A DNA stretch of 55,118 nucleotides from an uncultured Collinsella sp. (GCA_958429225.1 CAUAJB010000004.1:1-55118), one strand, 5' to 3'; positions 1 through 9,786 are shown, counted from the stretch's first letter. The notes: generated from the sequence alone by a model not told the origin. Translations and numbers: made by a program.

Positions 1-9
1 GCGCAGGAC

Positions 10-2463
10 CTAGCCGCGGACCTCGCCGTTTACGCCCTTGCACACCTTGGTGACGATCTTCTGGTGCGCCTTTTCGACCTCTTCGCTGGTGAGCGTGTGG
101 TCGTCGGAGCGATACGTAAGCGCGAAGGCCATGGACTTCTTGCCCGCACCGATGCGGACCGGATCGCGGTAGACGTCGAACAGGCGCACGCCCTCGAGCA
201 GCTTGCCGCCGGCACTCGTAATACGACGTTCAAGATCCTCGCAGGTCACAGTGTTGTCGACCACGATAGCAAGGTCGTGCTCAACGGCCGGGTACTGCGA
301 GAACTCGCGGTAGTTCTCCTGGTTGCGGGCGCCCTTGATCAGCTTGTCCAGATCGAGCTCAAAGGCAACGACGACCTCGTCAATGCCCATAGCCTCGCGC
401 GCCTCGGGGTGAATCTCGCCAACCCAGCCCAGCACGGTACCGCCCGAGAGCACCTCGGCAGCACGACCCGGCTGCAGGAAGGCATAGCCCTCGCCCTCGA
501 CGGTACGGAAGCGAACCTTCTCGATGCGTAGCTGGGCGAGCAGCTCCTCAACGATGCCCTTGCCAAAGAAGAAGCGCAGCTTGCGGTACTTCATGTTCCA
601 GGACTGCTCGCTCCACTGGCCCGAGAGCACACCCGCCACGGACTTGGTCTCCTTGGGCAGGCTGGCGTTCTCGCGACCGTGGAACAAGCTGCCGACCTCG
701 TACAGATGCACGTTGGGCGTGCCGTGGGCCTCGTTGTAGGCCACGGACTGCAGCAGACCCGGCAGCAGCGAGCGACGCATCTCGGTCTGCTCGGCCACCA
801 GCGGGTTCATGAGCACCACGGGGCAGCCGCGGCCCTCGGTGGACATGCCGATCTTCTCCAGGTCGCCCGGGGCGGCAAAGCCAAAGGTCGTGGTCTCGTT
901 GAGGCCGCAGGCGCGCAGAATCTCGCCGACCTTGCGAGTGAGCTTCTGCTCGCGGGTCAGGCCGCCAATGTGGTTCTTGGCAGCCGGGATGGTCGCCGTC
1001 ACGCGGCCCATGCCCCATAGGCGCAGGACCTCCTCGATCAGGTCAATCTCGCGCGGCAGGTCAGGACGGAAGCTCGGCGGGGTAACCATGAAGTCCTCGC
1101 CGTCGCGCTCGACGGTGCAGCCCAGACGGGTGAGCGAACGCTCGATAAAGTCGGACTCGATGTCGGCGCCGCAGATGGCGCGTACGCGGGCCAGGCGCAG
1201 CTTGATGCCGTCGATGGTCTTGGGCGCGGGGAACACGTCCACATAGCCGGGGGCGACCTCGCCGCCGGCGATCTCCTCGATGAGCGCGCAGGTAACGTTG
1301 GCAACATCCACGCAGCCGGTCTCGTCGACCTGGCGCTCAAAGCGGATGGAGGCGTCGGAGATCAGCGACAGGTCACGGCTGGTGTGCGAGGTGCGGCCGG
1401 CGTTGAAGCAGGCGCTCTCGACCATCACGTCGACGGTGTCGTCCTCAATCTCGGAATCCATGCCACCCATAACGCCGGCCAGCGCCACAGGACGCTCGCC
1501 GTCGGTGATGAGACCCATGCCGGCGTCGAGCGTACGCTCCTCGCCGTCGAGCGTCGTGAACTTCTCGTCCTGCTGGGCGGCGCGAACGACCACGCGGCGC
1601 CTGCCATCGCGCTCGGCAAAGGTGTCGAGGTCAAAGGCGTGCAGCGGCTGACCAGTGAGCATCATCACATAGTTGGTGATGTCGACGATGTTGTTGTGCG
1701 GGCGCACGCCCAGGGCGTTAAGGCGCTTGACCATCCAGTCGGGCGACGGGCCGACCTTCACGTTGCGCACGATGCGGGCAACGTAGCGGTCGCACAGGCC
1801 CTCGTCGGCAATCTCGACGGAAAGCTCGTCGTCGGTCGCGCGGCCGGTCTCGGCCTTGATGGCGGGCAGCTCAACGTGGAAATCGCGGTCGAAGATGGCG
1901 CCGGTCTCGCGGGCCATGCCGATCATGGACAGGCAGTCGGGGCGGTTGGGCGTAATCTCGCAGTCGAGCACGGTGTCGCTCGAGCCCACATACTCGGCAA
2001 ACGGCATGCCGCAGGGCGTATCCTCGGGCAGGATCATAATGCCGGAGTGGTCGCCGCCCAGACCGAGCTCGCGCGCGGAGCAGTTCATGCCCATGGACAC
2101 GACGCCGCGAAGCTTGCTCTTCTTGATCTTGACGTCGCCAGGAAGCACGGCGCCGATCATGGCCGTGACGATGTGGTCGCCGGCCTCGAAGTTCTGCGCG
2201 CCGCAGACGATCTGCAGCGGAGCGGGGTTGCCGTCGGTGTCGAGGTTCTTGTCGCCCACGTCGACCGAGCACACATACATATGATCGCTATCGGGGTGCG
2301 GGGTCTTGGTGAGCACCTTGGCGGTCACCACGTGGTCGAAGGACTCGCCCACGGTGTCGATCGCCTCGACCTCGGTGCCGGTACGGATATATTCGTCCGA
2401 AAGGGTCTTGGGATCCTCCGGAATATCGATCATGGTCTTGAGCCAGTCGTAAGAAACACGCAT
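10..2463 (-). CDS. pheT: Phenylalanine--tRNA ligase beta subunit
   Basis: Beta chain of the cytoplasmic (alpha-beta)2 enzyme that charges tRNA-Phe. The 817-aa length is normal for bacterial PheT. The N-terminus carries the OB-fold tRNA-binding domain (about residues 40-155). The middle holds the B3/B4 editing and B5 domains, including RPHNNIVDITNYVM, typical of PheT. The C-terminus is the FDX-ACB anticodon-binding domain (YPAVEHDLAIVV and following). The ATG at 2463 follows AAAGGAG. It lies 183 nt downstream of pheS and has no promoter that I can see, so it is probably co-transcribed under the T-box leader upstream of pheS. The call is very secure. Confidence 0.98.
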   Translation of the reverse strand: MRVSYDWLKTMIDIPEDPKTLSDEYIRTGTEVEAIDTVGESFDHVVTAKVLTKTPHPDSDHMYVCSVDVGDKNLDTDGNPAPLQIVCGAQNFEAGDHIVTAMIGAVLPGDVKIKKSKLRGVVSMGMNCSARELGLGGDHSGIMILPEDTPCGMPFAEYVGSSDTVLDCEITPNRPDCLSMIGMARETGAIFDRDFHVELPAIKAETGRATDDELSVEIADEGLCDRYVARIVRNVKVGPSPDWMVKRLNALGVRPHNNIVDITNYVMMLTGQPLHAFDLDTFAERDGRRRVVVRAAQQDEKFTTLDGEERTLDAGMGLITDGERPVALAGVMGGMDSEIEDDTVDVMVESACFNAGRTSHTSRDLSLISDASIRFERQVDETGCVDVANVTCALIEEIAGGEVAPGYVDVFPAPKTIDGIKLRLARVRAICGADIESDFIERSLTRLGCTVERDGEDFMVTPPSFRPDLPREIDLIEEVLRLWGMGRVTATIPAAKNHIGGLTREQKLTRKVGEILRACGLNETTTFGFAAPGDLEKIGMSTEGRGCPVVLMNPLVAEQTEMRRSLLPGLLQSVAYNEAHGTPNVHLYEVGSLFHGRENASLPKETKSVAGVLSGQWSEQSWNMKYRKLRFFFGKGIVEELLAQLRIEKVRFRTVEGEGYAFLQPGRAAEVLSGGTVLGWVGEIHPEAREAMGIDEVVVAFELDLDKLIKGARNQENYREFSQYPAVEHDLAIVVDNTVTCEDLERRITSAGGKLLEGVRLFDVYRDPVRIGAGKKSMAFALTYRSDDHTLTSEEVEKAHQKIVTKVCKGVNGEVRG

Positions 2464-2646
2464 CTAGCTCTCCTTTCATACTGAAAGCCTGCGAAGAGAT
2501 GCAGGTGGAAACTTCAACTTTGTGAACATTCCTTACAAAGCGAGGGTTGTCCAAGTGCGGCAGATCGGCCCGAAAGAGGAGCGCCGCGTATTTGGTACGC
2601 AAGCGACGAATGAGCGCCGAGGTGCCGTGCTTGGGCAAGCCGCAGC
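2464..2646. other. pheS-pheT intergenic spacer
   Basis: This 183-nt gap inside an otherwise tight operon holds no convincing gene. One minus-strand frame stays open into pheT, but it has no start with a ribosome binding site and no recognisable protein similarity. The string TTGTCCAAGTGCGG resembles TTGTCCAAATGCGG near 43107 and a weaker match near 47754, so the spacer may contain a decayed intergenic repeat. Confidence 0.4.
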
Positions 2647-3723
2647 CTAGAACTGATTCAAGAAACGCATATCACCCGTCATGAGCGTTCTGAGGTCGGG
2701 CAGGTCGTAGCGCAGAGCCGCGACGCGCTCGGCGCCAATACCAAAGGCGAAGCCGGTGTACTTCTCGGGGTCGATGCCGCAGTTGATGAGCACGTTGGGG
2801 TCGACCATGCCGCAGCCCAGGATCTCGATCCAGCCGCTGTGCTTGCAGAAGTTGCAGCCCTTGCCGCCGCAGACGTGGCAGCTCACGTCCACCTCGCAGC
2901 TGGGCTCGGTGAAGGGGAAGAAGTGCGGGCGATAGCGCGTCTTGCGGTCCTCGCCAAACATGCACTTAACAAAGTAGTCGAGCGTGCCCTTCAGGTCGCC
3001 AAAGGTAATGCCCTCGTCGACGACCAGGCCCTCAATCTGGTTGAACTGCGGCAGGTGGCAGGCGTCGGCCGTGTCGGGACGGTAGACGGTGCCCGGGCAG
3101 ATCATGTAGATGGGCGGCTTCTGCGACTCCATGGTGTGGATCTGCACGCCCGAGGTCTGGGTGCGCAGCAGCACGTCGGACTCGCCGTGAGCGTGAGCCT
3201 CGGGATGCGCGACGCTACCGGGGTTGTTGTCGACCACATAGAACGTGTCGCGAGCCGAGCGGCTCGGGTGATCCATGGGCGCGTTGAGCGCGGTGAAGTT
3301 GTAGTAGGAGGTATCGACCATGGGGCCGGACTCGACGGTGTAACCGATGCCGCAGAAGATGTCCTCGGCCTCCTCGATGATCTGCTTGATCAGGTGCTGG
3401 TGACCGATCTGCGGACGGATGCCCGGCAGCGTGATGTCGACGGCCTCGTGCTCGAGTGCGTGCTTGAGGGCGGCGGCCTTCATCTCGGTGGTGCGCTCGT
3501 CGAGCATGCCCTCGATCAGCTGGCGCATCTCGTTGGCGCGTTTGCCCATCATGGGACGATCCTCGGGGGCGAGCTTGCCCATCATGCGCATCAGGCCGGT
3601 GATACGGCCCTTGCGACCGAGCAGCTCAACGCGCGCAGCCTCGAGCTTGGCGGCGTCGTCGGCGCTAGTGACGAGCTCCTTGGCCTCTTCCTCGAGTTTG
3701 ACCAGATCATCAATCAGACTCAT
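2647..3723 (-). CDS. pheS: Phenylalanine--tRNA ligase alpha subunit
   Basis: Catalytic alpha chain of phenylalanyl-tRNA synthetase, a class II aminoacyl-tRNA synthetase. It starts with the N-terminal coiled-coil arm (about residues 1-85) and continues into the class II core. Motif 2 lies around the FFPFTEPSCEVDVSC stretch, a cysteine cluster (CHVCGGKGCNFC) follows it, and motif 3 is GIGAERVAALRYDLPDLR near the C-terminus. I chose the ATG at 3723 because AAGGGA lies just upstream and it gives 358 aa, close to the family norm. The frame stays open further upstream, but that stretch runs into the T-box terminator region and is not protein-like. pheT follows downstream. Confidence 0.97.
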   Translation of the reverse strand: MSLIDDLVKLEEEAKELVTSADDAAKLEAARVELLGRKGRITGLMRMMGKLAPEDRPMMGKRANEMRQLIEGMLDERTTEMKAAALKHALEHEAVDITLPGIRPQIGHQHLIKQIIEEAEDIFCGIGYTVESGPMVDTSYYNFTALNAPMDHPSRSARDTFYVVDNNPGSVAHPEAHAHGESDVLLRTQTSGVQIHTMESQKPPIYMICPGTVYRPDTADACHLPQFNQIEGLVVDEGITFGDLKGTLDYFVKCMFGEDRKTRYRPHFFPFTEPSCEVDVSCHVCGGKGCNFCKHSGWIEILGCGMVDPNVLINCGIDPEKYTGFAFGIGAERVAALRYDLPDLRTLMTGDMRFLNQF

Positions 3724-3809
3724 GTCTTCCCTTTCGTCTCTCGCGTTCCCCGCTTGCCGAGGCGGCTGCCGCCGTCTGACGTTGCGAAAACGCGGCCCGG
3801 TTCGGTAAC

Positions 3810-4086
3810 AAAAAACCGCCCTCGGGCATGTGCATTGCCCAAGGACGGTTGAATTCCGCGGTACCACCTTGTTTGACCCGGCGGATGTCTGGCCCGCCGC
3901 GCCCACTCTTTGCCCCTTGTCGCGAGGCTCACGGCTTCCCTACTGGGGCTTCGCCGCCGCTGGCCGCGTGCCCGTTGAGGTTGCTGCTCGGGAGTGAACG
4001 CTTGGCCCTTGCCACCGCAGGAAGGCTTGCAGCCCATGACCTTCCCTCTCTTGCCGGCGACGCGACGGGCAAAACCCTCTCCGTCA
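3810..4086 (-). ncRNA. T-box riboswitch leader (Phe) of pheST
   Basis: Read on the minus strand, this is a classic T-box leader. The stem I start GACGGAGAGGG is at 4085-4075, and the conserved AAGGTGGTACCGCGG T-box sequence is at 3870-3856. A strong terminator follows (ACCGTCC.../...GGGCGGT, about 3849-3816) with a run of T at 3815-3810. The leader ends 87 nt before pheS, so uncharged tRNA-Phe should favour the antiterminator and turn on pheST. A TTC triplet at 3998-3996, in the 3' part of stem I, is my candidate specifier codon, but I did not fold the RNA. The T-box identity is secure; the specifier position is tentative. Confidence 0.93.
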
Positions 4087-4227
4087 ACGCATTGGGCTAT
4101 AGGATAACACATTCTGCGAGCATATCGCCGCGTTCCGTTTTGTTCGCGCTGGGTACAAGGCAGGTAGCTGTGCAAACTGGCCGCGCGCCCACCCGAGGCG
4201 CTCGGCCTGCGAGATTAAGGATACGGT

Positions 4228-5811
4228 ATGGGAAAGAAACTCGATAAGAAGGCCCAGGCCGCCGTGGCAAAGGCTGCCAAGGGCGTCAAGGCCGCTAAAG
4301 TCGACAAGGCCGTCAAAAAGTTCCGCAAACTCGAGGGCAAGCTGTGGACTCGCGAGTACCTGCTCAAGATTGCCGAGTTCGATGGAGCGACGATTGCTCC
4401 TGCCAACGGTGCTGCCGCCCGTGCCGACGCCATGGGCACGCTTGCCGGCGAGCATCACAAGCTACTGACCAGCGAGAAGTCCGTTGAGCTCGTACGCTCG
4501 TTAGCGCGCGAGACGGTTGCAGGCGGACACGTAGACGACCCGCAGCTGCTCGACGAGATCCGCGTGCTCGGCCGCGACCAGCGCGAGGCAAGCGTTATTC
4601 CTACCGAGGAGGCCGAGGCCTGGACCAGGCTCACCTGCGAGGCCGACGCCGTGTGGCACAAGGCCAAGACGGCCAACGACTGGGCGAGTTTTGAGCCCTA
4701 TGTGGACAAGATCGTCTGCCAGCTCAAGCATCAGGCCGAGCTCATGGATCCCAAGCGCGACCCATACGATGTTTGGCTCGACCAGTACGAACGCGGCCTT
4801 TCCGCCAAGAGCTTCGACGCGTTTTGCGATGAGGTCAAGGCGACGGTCGTGCCGCTCGTGCACGCCATCGGCGAGCGCGGTCAGCAGCCCGCTGCCGACT
4901 TTTTGCACGCCCGCGTGCCCGAGGCCGCCCAGCGCGCCATGAGCTTCGACCTTATGAAGCTCGTCGGCCTGAACCTGGACGACACCACGCTTGCCTTTAC
5001 CGAGCACCCGTTTAGCGAGGGCTTTGCCGTGGGTGACGCGCGCATCGCGACACACATCTACGAGGACGATTGCATCTCCAACGTCTACAGCATCATCCAC
5101 GAGGCGGGACACGCCATGTACGAGCTGGGCGTCAATCCTGCCTATGCGCGCACCTGTCTTGAGGGTGGCACCTCCATGGGCATCCACGAGAGCCAGAGCC
5201 GCTTCTTCGAAAACACCGTGGGTCGCAGCCGCGCCTTTATGGGACCGCTGCTCGAGGTGCTGCGCCGCCACGCACCCGAGGTCTACGGCGACGTCGACGA
5301 GGACACGCTCTACCGCGCCGTGAACATCGCGCAGCCGTCGTTGATCCGCACCGAGGCCGATGAGCTCACCTATCCGCTGCACGTTATGGTGCGCTACGAG
5401 ATCGAGCGCATGCTGTTTGCCGGCGAGGCCATGGCCAAGGACATCCCCGCGCTTTGGAACCGCTTCATGGATGAGTACCTGGGCATTCCCGTTCCCGACG
5501 ACACGCACGGCTGCCTACAGGATACGCACTGGAGCGGCGGCTCGTTTGGCTACTTCCCCACCTATGCGCTGGGCAGCGCCTACGACGCCATGTTTGTGCC
5601 GGCCATGTGCCGCGACGGCGTCGACCTTACCGGCGCCTGCGCGAGCGGCGACCTGACACCCGTCCGCGCCTGGCTGGGCGAGCACATTTGGCAGTGGGGC
5701 CGCGCCAAGGACGCGCCGGAGCTCATCAAGGGCGCCTGCGGCATGGACTTTGACGCCCGCTACTACTGCAGCTACCTGCAGGACAAGTTCACCACGCTCT
5801 ACGAGCTGTAA
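4228..5811 (+). CDS. M32 family metallocarboxypeptidase (carboxypeptidase Taq type)
   Basis: Zinc carboxypeptidase that removes C-terminal amino acids from peptides, probably in the cytoplasm since no signal peptide is visible. The zinc motif HEAGH is at residues 291-295, followed about 30 residues on by HESQSRFFEN, the M32 signature. The length of 527 aa fits the family (about 500) plus a lysine/alanine-rich N-terminal extension of about 35 residues. It is transcribed divergently from the pheS leader and ends in a strong terminator before the convergent glmM. Confidence 0.95.
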   Translation: MGKKLDKKAQAAVAKAAKGVKAAKVDKAVKKFRKLEGKLWTREYLLKIAEFDGATIAPANGAAARADAMGTLAGEHHKLLTSEKSVELVRSLARETVAGGHVDDPQLLDEIRVLGRDQREASVIPTEEAEAWTRLTCEADAVWHKAKTANDWASFEPYVDKIVCQLKHQAELMDPKRDPYDVWLDQYERGLSAKSFDAFCDEVKATVVPLVHAIGERGQQPAADFLHARVPEAAQRAMSFDLMKLVGLNLDDTTLAFTEHPFSEGFAVGDARIATHIYEDDCISNVYSIIHEAGHAMYELGVNPAYARTCLEGGTSMGIHESQSRFFENTVGRSRAFMGPLLEVLRRHAPEVYGDVDEDTLYRAVNIAQPSLIRTEADELTYPLHVMVRYEIERMLFAGEAMAKDIPALWNRFMDEYLGIPVPDDTHGCLQDTHWSGGSFGYFPTYALGSAYDAMFVPAMCRDGVDLTGACASGDLTPVRAWLGEHIWQWGRAKDAPELIKGACGMDFDARYYCSYLQDKFTTLYEL

Positions 5812-5833
5812 GGCATAACCGACACGCCAACGC

Positions 5834-5874
5834 AAAGGGGGCGCCGCAGAACCAATCCGCAGCGCCCCCCTTTT
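5834..5874. terminator. Bidirectional terminator between M32 peptidase and glmM
   Basis: GGGGGCGC and GCGCCCCCC arms form a GC-rich stem bracketed by AAA on the left and TTTT on the right, between convergent genes. Confidence 0.85.
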
Positions 5875-5877
5875 CAC

Positions 5878-5903
5878 CTAGTCGTTTAAGAACGTCCCCA
5901 ATG
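5878..5903 (+). repeat. Half copy of the GTCCCC repeat
   Basis: CTAGTCGTTTAAGAACGTCC and the following CCAA match, with one base change, the right half of the palindromic element at 42945-42989. The left half is absent here. It abuts the 3' end of glmM. Confidence 0.6.
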
Positions 5904-5909
5904 ACTACC

Positions 5910-7241
5910 TTACAGAGCTTCCAGCGCGGCGGCGATGCACTTCATGGCGGCATCGGCGGATGCTTGGTCGGGCGCCTCGGCCAGCACGCGGATAACCGAC
6001 TCGGTTCCGCTCTTGCGTACGAGCACGCGGCCCTCGCCTGCCAGCGCGGCCTCGGCCTCGGCGATGGCGTTCTGCACACCCATGTTCTCGAGCGCGGCGT
6101 CCTTGTCCGCCACGTGCACGGCCACCTGCGCCTGCGGCAGCAGCTTGCACGGAGCCGTGAGCTGCGAGAGTGTCTCGCGTTCGGCACGAATCACTTCCAT
6201 CACGCGCAGCGAGGTCATAATGCCGTCGCCCGTGCGCTCGATATCGCCAAAGATCGTATGGCCCGTCTGCTCGCCGCCCAGGCTGTAGCCGCCCTCGCGC
6301 ATCTTGGCATACACGTGACGGTCGCCCACGCCGCTGGTCACGGCGCTCAGACCGGCAAGCTCCAGCGACTTGACCAGGCCAAAGTTGCTGGCAATCGTCG
6401 GCACCACGGTACCGCCCGAAAGGCGACCGTGCTTGTTCAGATACACGCCGCACACGTACAGGATCTGGTCGCCGTCTACCACGCGACCGCACTCATCCAC
6501 GGCCAGGCAGCGGTCGGCATCGCCATCGTAGGCAAAACCCACGTCCAGGCCCTGCTCCACCACATGGCGCTGCAGACGCTCCATATGCGTGGAGCCGCAG
6601 TCGACGTTGATGTTAAAACCATCGGGCGCGGCATTGATCACGCGCACGTCGGCACCGAGCGCGTCAAACACCGGCTTGGCCACCGAGGAAGCCGAGCCGT
6701 TGGCGCAGTCGATACCGATCTTGACGCCCTGCAGCGAAAAGTTCGCACTTGCAATGAGCGAAGCAATGTAGCGGTTGCGGCCCTGCATGTAGTCCACCGT
6801 GGCGCCGATGTGGTTGCCCGTGGCCAGCGGCACCTCGCTCTTGCCATCGATGTAGTCCTCGATGAGCTCCAGTACGTCCTCGTCCATCTTAAAACCGTCG
6901 CTATTGACGAGCTTAATGCCGTTATCGCAAAACGGGTTGTGGCTCGCGCTGATCATGATGCCGCAATCGAAGCAGCCTTCCACGGTCTGATGCGCCACGC
7001 CCGGCGTCGGGATCACGTGCAGCATATAGGCGTCCGCACCGCTCGCGACCAGACCGCTCACCAGCGCCGCCTCGAACATATAACTCGAGCGACGTGTGTC
7101 CTTGCCCACGATGACGCGCGCCTTAGCACTGCGGTTGGCGCCGTAATACCAGCCCACAAAACGGCCAATCTTATAAGCGTGCTCTACCGTCAGCCCAACG
7201 TTGGCCTCACCGCGAAAGCCGTCGGTGCCAAAGTACTTCAT
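5910..7241 (-). CDS. glmM: Phosphoglucosamine mutase
   Basis: Converts glucosamine-6-phosphate to glucosamine-1-phosphate, the second step towards UDP-GlcNAc for peptidoglycan. It begins with the family-typical MKYFGTDGFRG. The phosphoserine loop ISASHNP carries the catalytic Ser100, the metal loop DGDAD is in the middle, and the phosphate-binding RKSGTES motif is near the C-terminus. At 443 aa it has the expected length. AAGGAG precedes the ATG. A terminator-like hairpin sits only a few bases upstream of that binding site (7255-7287), so the gene's own promoter is not obvious. Confidence 0.97.
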   Translation of the reverse strand: MKYFGTDGFRGEANVGLTVEHAYKIGRFVGWYYGANRSAKARVIVGKDTRRSSYMFEAALVSGLVASGADAYMLHVIPTPGVAHQTVEGCFDCGIMISASHNPFCDNGIKLVNSDGFKMDEDVLELIEDYIDGKSEVPLATGNHIGATVDYMQGRNRYIASLIASANFSLQGVKIGIDCANGSASSVAKPVFDALGADVRVINAAPDGFNINVDCGSTHMERLQRHVVEQGLDVGFAYDGDADRCLAVDECGRVVDGDQILYVCGVYLNKHGRLSGGTVVPTIASNFGLVKSLELAGLSAVTSGVGDRHVYAKMREGGYSLGGEQTGHTIFGDIERTGDGIMTSLRVMEVIRAERETLSQLTAPCKLLPQAQVAVHVADKDAALENMGVQNAIAEAEAALAGEGRVLVRKSGTESVIRVLAEAPDQASADAAMKCIAAALEAL

Positions 7242-7254
7242 GCGCTCTCCTTAC

Positions 7255-7287
7255 AAAATAGGGGCGGACAGATTGCCTGTCCGCCCC
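7255..7287 (-). terminator. Terminator after the DUF4012 gene
   Basis: GGGGCGGACA and TGTCCGCCCC form a perfect 10-bp stem with a 7-nt loop, followed on the minus strand by TATTTT. The T-tract touches the glmM ribosome binding site region. Confidence 0.85.
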
Positions 7288-7324
7288 AAAATGGTACTCG
7301 ATTATCTGCGCTACCAGAAAAACC

Positions 7325-9637
7325 CTACGCCGACGCGCTGTCGCGAGCCGCCTGGCATGTAGGGGTCTGACGCAGCGTAAGCGGCTTGTCCCCCGCCTCG
7401 GCCGACGTGGTCAGCGTATACGTGATCGTCGTCGTCTCGCCAGCATGCAGGTCAACGGTGCCCGAATAGAAGGGGATTCCATGCCACGTAGCGGCACCAA
7501 GACCAAACTGGGTACCCTCAACCGTAAGGTCACTGATGTTGCCACCCGTCGGGGCAAACAACGAGACATTCAGACGCTCGTCGTCACGCGCGGCATCGGG
7601 TGCGCTCGCCGCAACGTAGTCGGGCAGCTTGCCAGCCTCCTCCTGCGTCATGATGTTCGTCAGGGTAACGGTGATGCGATAGGAGCACGTGCCGTCACCG
7701 TTCTTGATGCCCTGACCAATCTGAGTGTCGGCGTTCAGATACCAGTCGAGCTTGGAGAAGCTCAGGTTGTTAAAGTAAACGCCGGCAACGGGATCGGCAC
7801 TCGGATCATCCGGATTGGGCAGCGAAGCGTCAATGCCCGTCTCTTTGATGGCATTCTGCTCATCATCGTTTCTCATCCACGCGATCAGGCGGCCCTCTTC
7901 GGCACCGCGCTCAACGGCGCTGACAAGCTTCGTAACATCGACATCGCCGATACCGCCAAGAATCTTGTCGAAGGCAGCGCTGGCGACGGATGCAAAGATG
8001 CCGTCCGACTCCTCGACCGGATAGTTCCAGTACACATCGTGCATGAGGACCTTTGCGGCGTTGGTGCCGTCGACAACCGTTCCGTCGGGCAGCGAGACAT
8101 TACCGACCAGGCCCAGCAGATACTGCAGGAACACCGGGTCGATACCGATGACGCCATCAACGTCCTGTCCATACTGGGACTTCCACAGCGCGGCGACACG
8201 CTGCGAGTTGCGGGGCCAATCAGGCGAATAGGTATTGCCCGAGTTGTACAGGTTACTGTGGTTGCCGAACAGCGCCTCATCCTCTTCGTCGACGCTCTCG
8301 ACTGCCTCATCCTCGCTGAGTCCAATGCGGGGAACAAACTCGCCAATCGACATCCGGCCGTCAGTAACCGAAATCAGGCCCTGCGAACCGCCAAAGCCGC
8401 CGCAAGCACGAATCTCGACGTTGTTCATGGCGTACATAAGGTAGTTGCGCGTCTGGCCGTTGGCGCCGAGCATCTGGGGAAGGACGGGGGCGACCTTCTC
8501 CGCCGCGTCAACCGCACCGTTGAGGGTGGCAAAGCCGTCCTTGGCCTTATCGACCAGCTCGGTCACCTGGGAAATATGAGTATCGCCAATGCCCTGGACC
8601 TTCTCGTTGGCGCTCTTGAACACCTTCGAGCTATCAGAAAGCGAATCGGCGACCGCCTGCAGCGCGGACACGTTAATCATGCCGTCCTGGAACAGCTTGC
8701 CGGGCGTGGCCTGCGAAAGGTTGTCGGCCATGGGAACCAGCGCGTTGCTCGAGACATCGGACAGGGCATCAATCATAGTGCGGGCTGCGTTGATGTCACT
8801 GCCATACACCGGGATAAACGATGCCGCCGTCCACAGCGGGCTCGAGGTCTCCGCCTTCATGCTGTCGCAGAGCTCATCGATCTTCTTCGCGTCGTCAGGC
8901 AGCGTCGAAAAATCGCCCGACGCGACCTTGTCCTTAAGGCCACCGACGATCTTGACAGCCTCCTTCGCTTCGCTCTTTACGGTCCTTGCCGAGTTAAGCA
9001 GCATAAAGCCGCTTGCGCCAAGCGCAACGAGAAGCACCGCGGCTACAGCGGCAATAATGGCGCCGGTGTGACGCTTTTTGCGCTCGCCCTTGCGATGGCG
9101 ATGACGGACCAGACCGTCAGAGGTCGAACTCGACGAAGCGTCGCTACCGTAGTTCAAGCCAAAATCGTAATAATCTTCCTTGGAACCCGAGCCCGCAAAC
9201 TCGGCACCGCTATCATCCAGGCGGGCGAACGTGCCAGTCTCGGAGGCGCCGGTGTAAATCGTGCCAAGGTTACCCGTAAGCCCCGCGCCACCGGCAGAGG
9301 GAGTATTGTTGGCGGCCTTGTCGGCATTAACGTTGCCGGCGCCATTCGCGGCGTTGGCAGCACCTGCGTTGTTCGCGGGTACCGAAGGAGCCCCGCTCGG
9401 CTGCGACGTGGAGGTTGCACCGTCCGCAAAGACATTCCCTCTTGCACGGCCGGTCTTTTTTGCCTTTTGAGACTGCTCGTACAGAGCGGTAAACATCGCC
9501 GTCTCGCCCGGGGACACGCGCTTACCGGAACCGCCCTGTCCAGCGCCGCCCGGCGTGCCGGCCTTACCAGCCCCGTTCGGACGCGGCGGAACTGCAGGAC
9601 GGCCGCTATCGCTGCCCTTAAAGTGATTACCAGCCAT
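7325..9637 (-). CDS. DUF4012 domain-containing membrane protein
   Basis: A 770-aa protein of unknown exact function. The first about 185 residues are low-complexity (Gly/Ala/Asn/Pro-rich) and probably cytoplasmic. They are followed by a basic stretch (RHRHRKGERKKRH) and one transmembrane helix (about residues 190-212, IIAAVAAVLLVALGASGFML). The large remainder would be extracellular and matches the DUF4012 family, seen in actinobacteria often near cell-surface polysaccharide genes. I placed the start at the ATG at 9637, which follows GAGGAT, instead of an in-frame ATG 27 nt upstream. The gene is monocistronic, with its own terminator. Family call good; role unknown. Confidence 0.82.
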   Translation of the reverse strand: MAGNHFKGSDSGRPAVPPRPNGAGKAGTPGGAGQGGSGKRVSPGETAMFTALYEQSQKAKKTGRARGNVFADGATSTSQPSGAPSVPANNAGAANAANGAGNVNADKAANNTPSAGGAGLTGNLGTIYTGASETGTFARLDDSGAEFAGSGSKEDYYDFGLNYGSDASSSSTSDGLVRHRHRKGERKKRHTGAIIAAVAAVLLVALGASGFMLLNSARTVKSEAKEAVKIVGGLKDKVASGDFSTLPDDAKKIDELCDSMKAETSSPLWTAASFIPVYGSDINAARTMIDALSDVSSNALVPMADNLSQATPGKLFQDGMINVSALQAVADSLSDSSKVFKSANEKVQGIGDTHISQVTELVDKAKDGFATLNGAVDAAEKVAPVLPQMLGANGQTRNYLMYAMNNVEIRACGGFGGSQGLISVTDGRMSIGEFVPRIGLSEDEAVESVDEEDEALFGNHSNLYNSGNTYSPDWPRNSQRVAALWKSQYGQDVDGVIGIDPVFLQYLLGLVGNVSLPDGTVVDGTNAAKVLMHDVYWNYPVEESDGIFASVASAAFDKILGGIGDVDVTKLVSAVERGAEEGRLIAWMRNDDEQNAIKETGIDASLPNPDDPSADPVAGVYFNNLSFSKLDWYLNADTQIGQGIKNGDGTCSYRITVTLTNIMTQEEAGKLPDYVAASAPDAARDDERLNVSLFAPTGGNISDLTVEGTQFGLGAATWHGIPFYSGTVDLHAGETTTITYTLTTSAEAGDKPLTLRQTPTCQAARDSASA

Positions 9638-9786
9638 AAAGAAATCCTCGCAATTGAGTCGCAATGAAAAAGTCCATAACGTTACTAGTTTATGGCATTT
9701 TGAGCATCGACAGCTAAACTCCAGACACGGACGTCAATTGGCGAAAATGCGGCACAACACCTTTTCCGTCTTGGCAGCGGCGCCAG

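Noticed and set aside
3724..3906. N-terminal extension of PheS by 61 residues
   Set aside because: It would translate the T-box terminator; the ATG at 3723 has a good binding site and gives the normal length.
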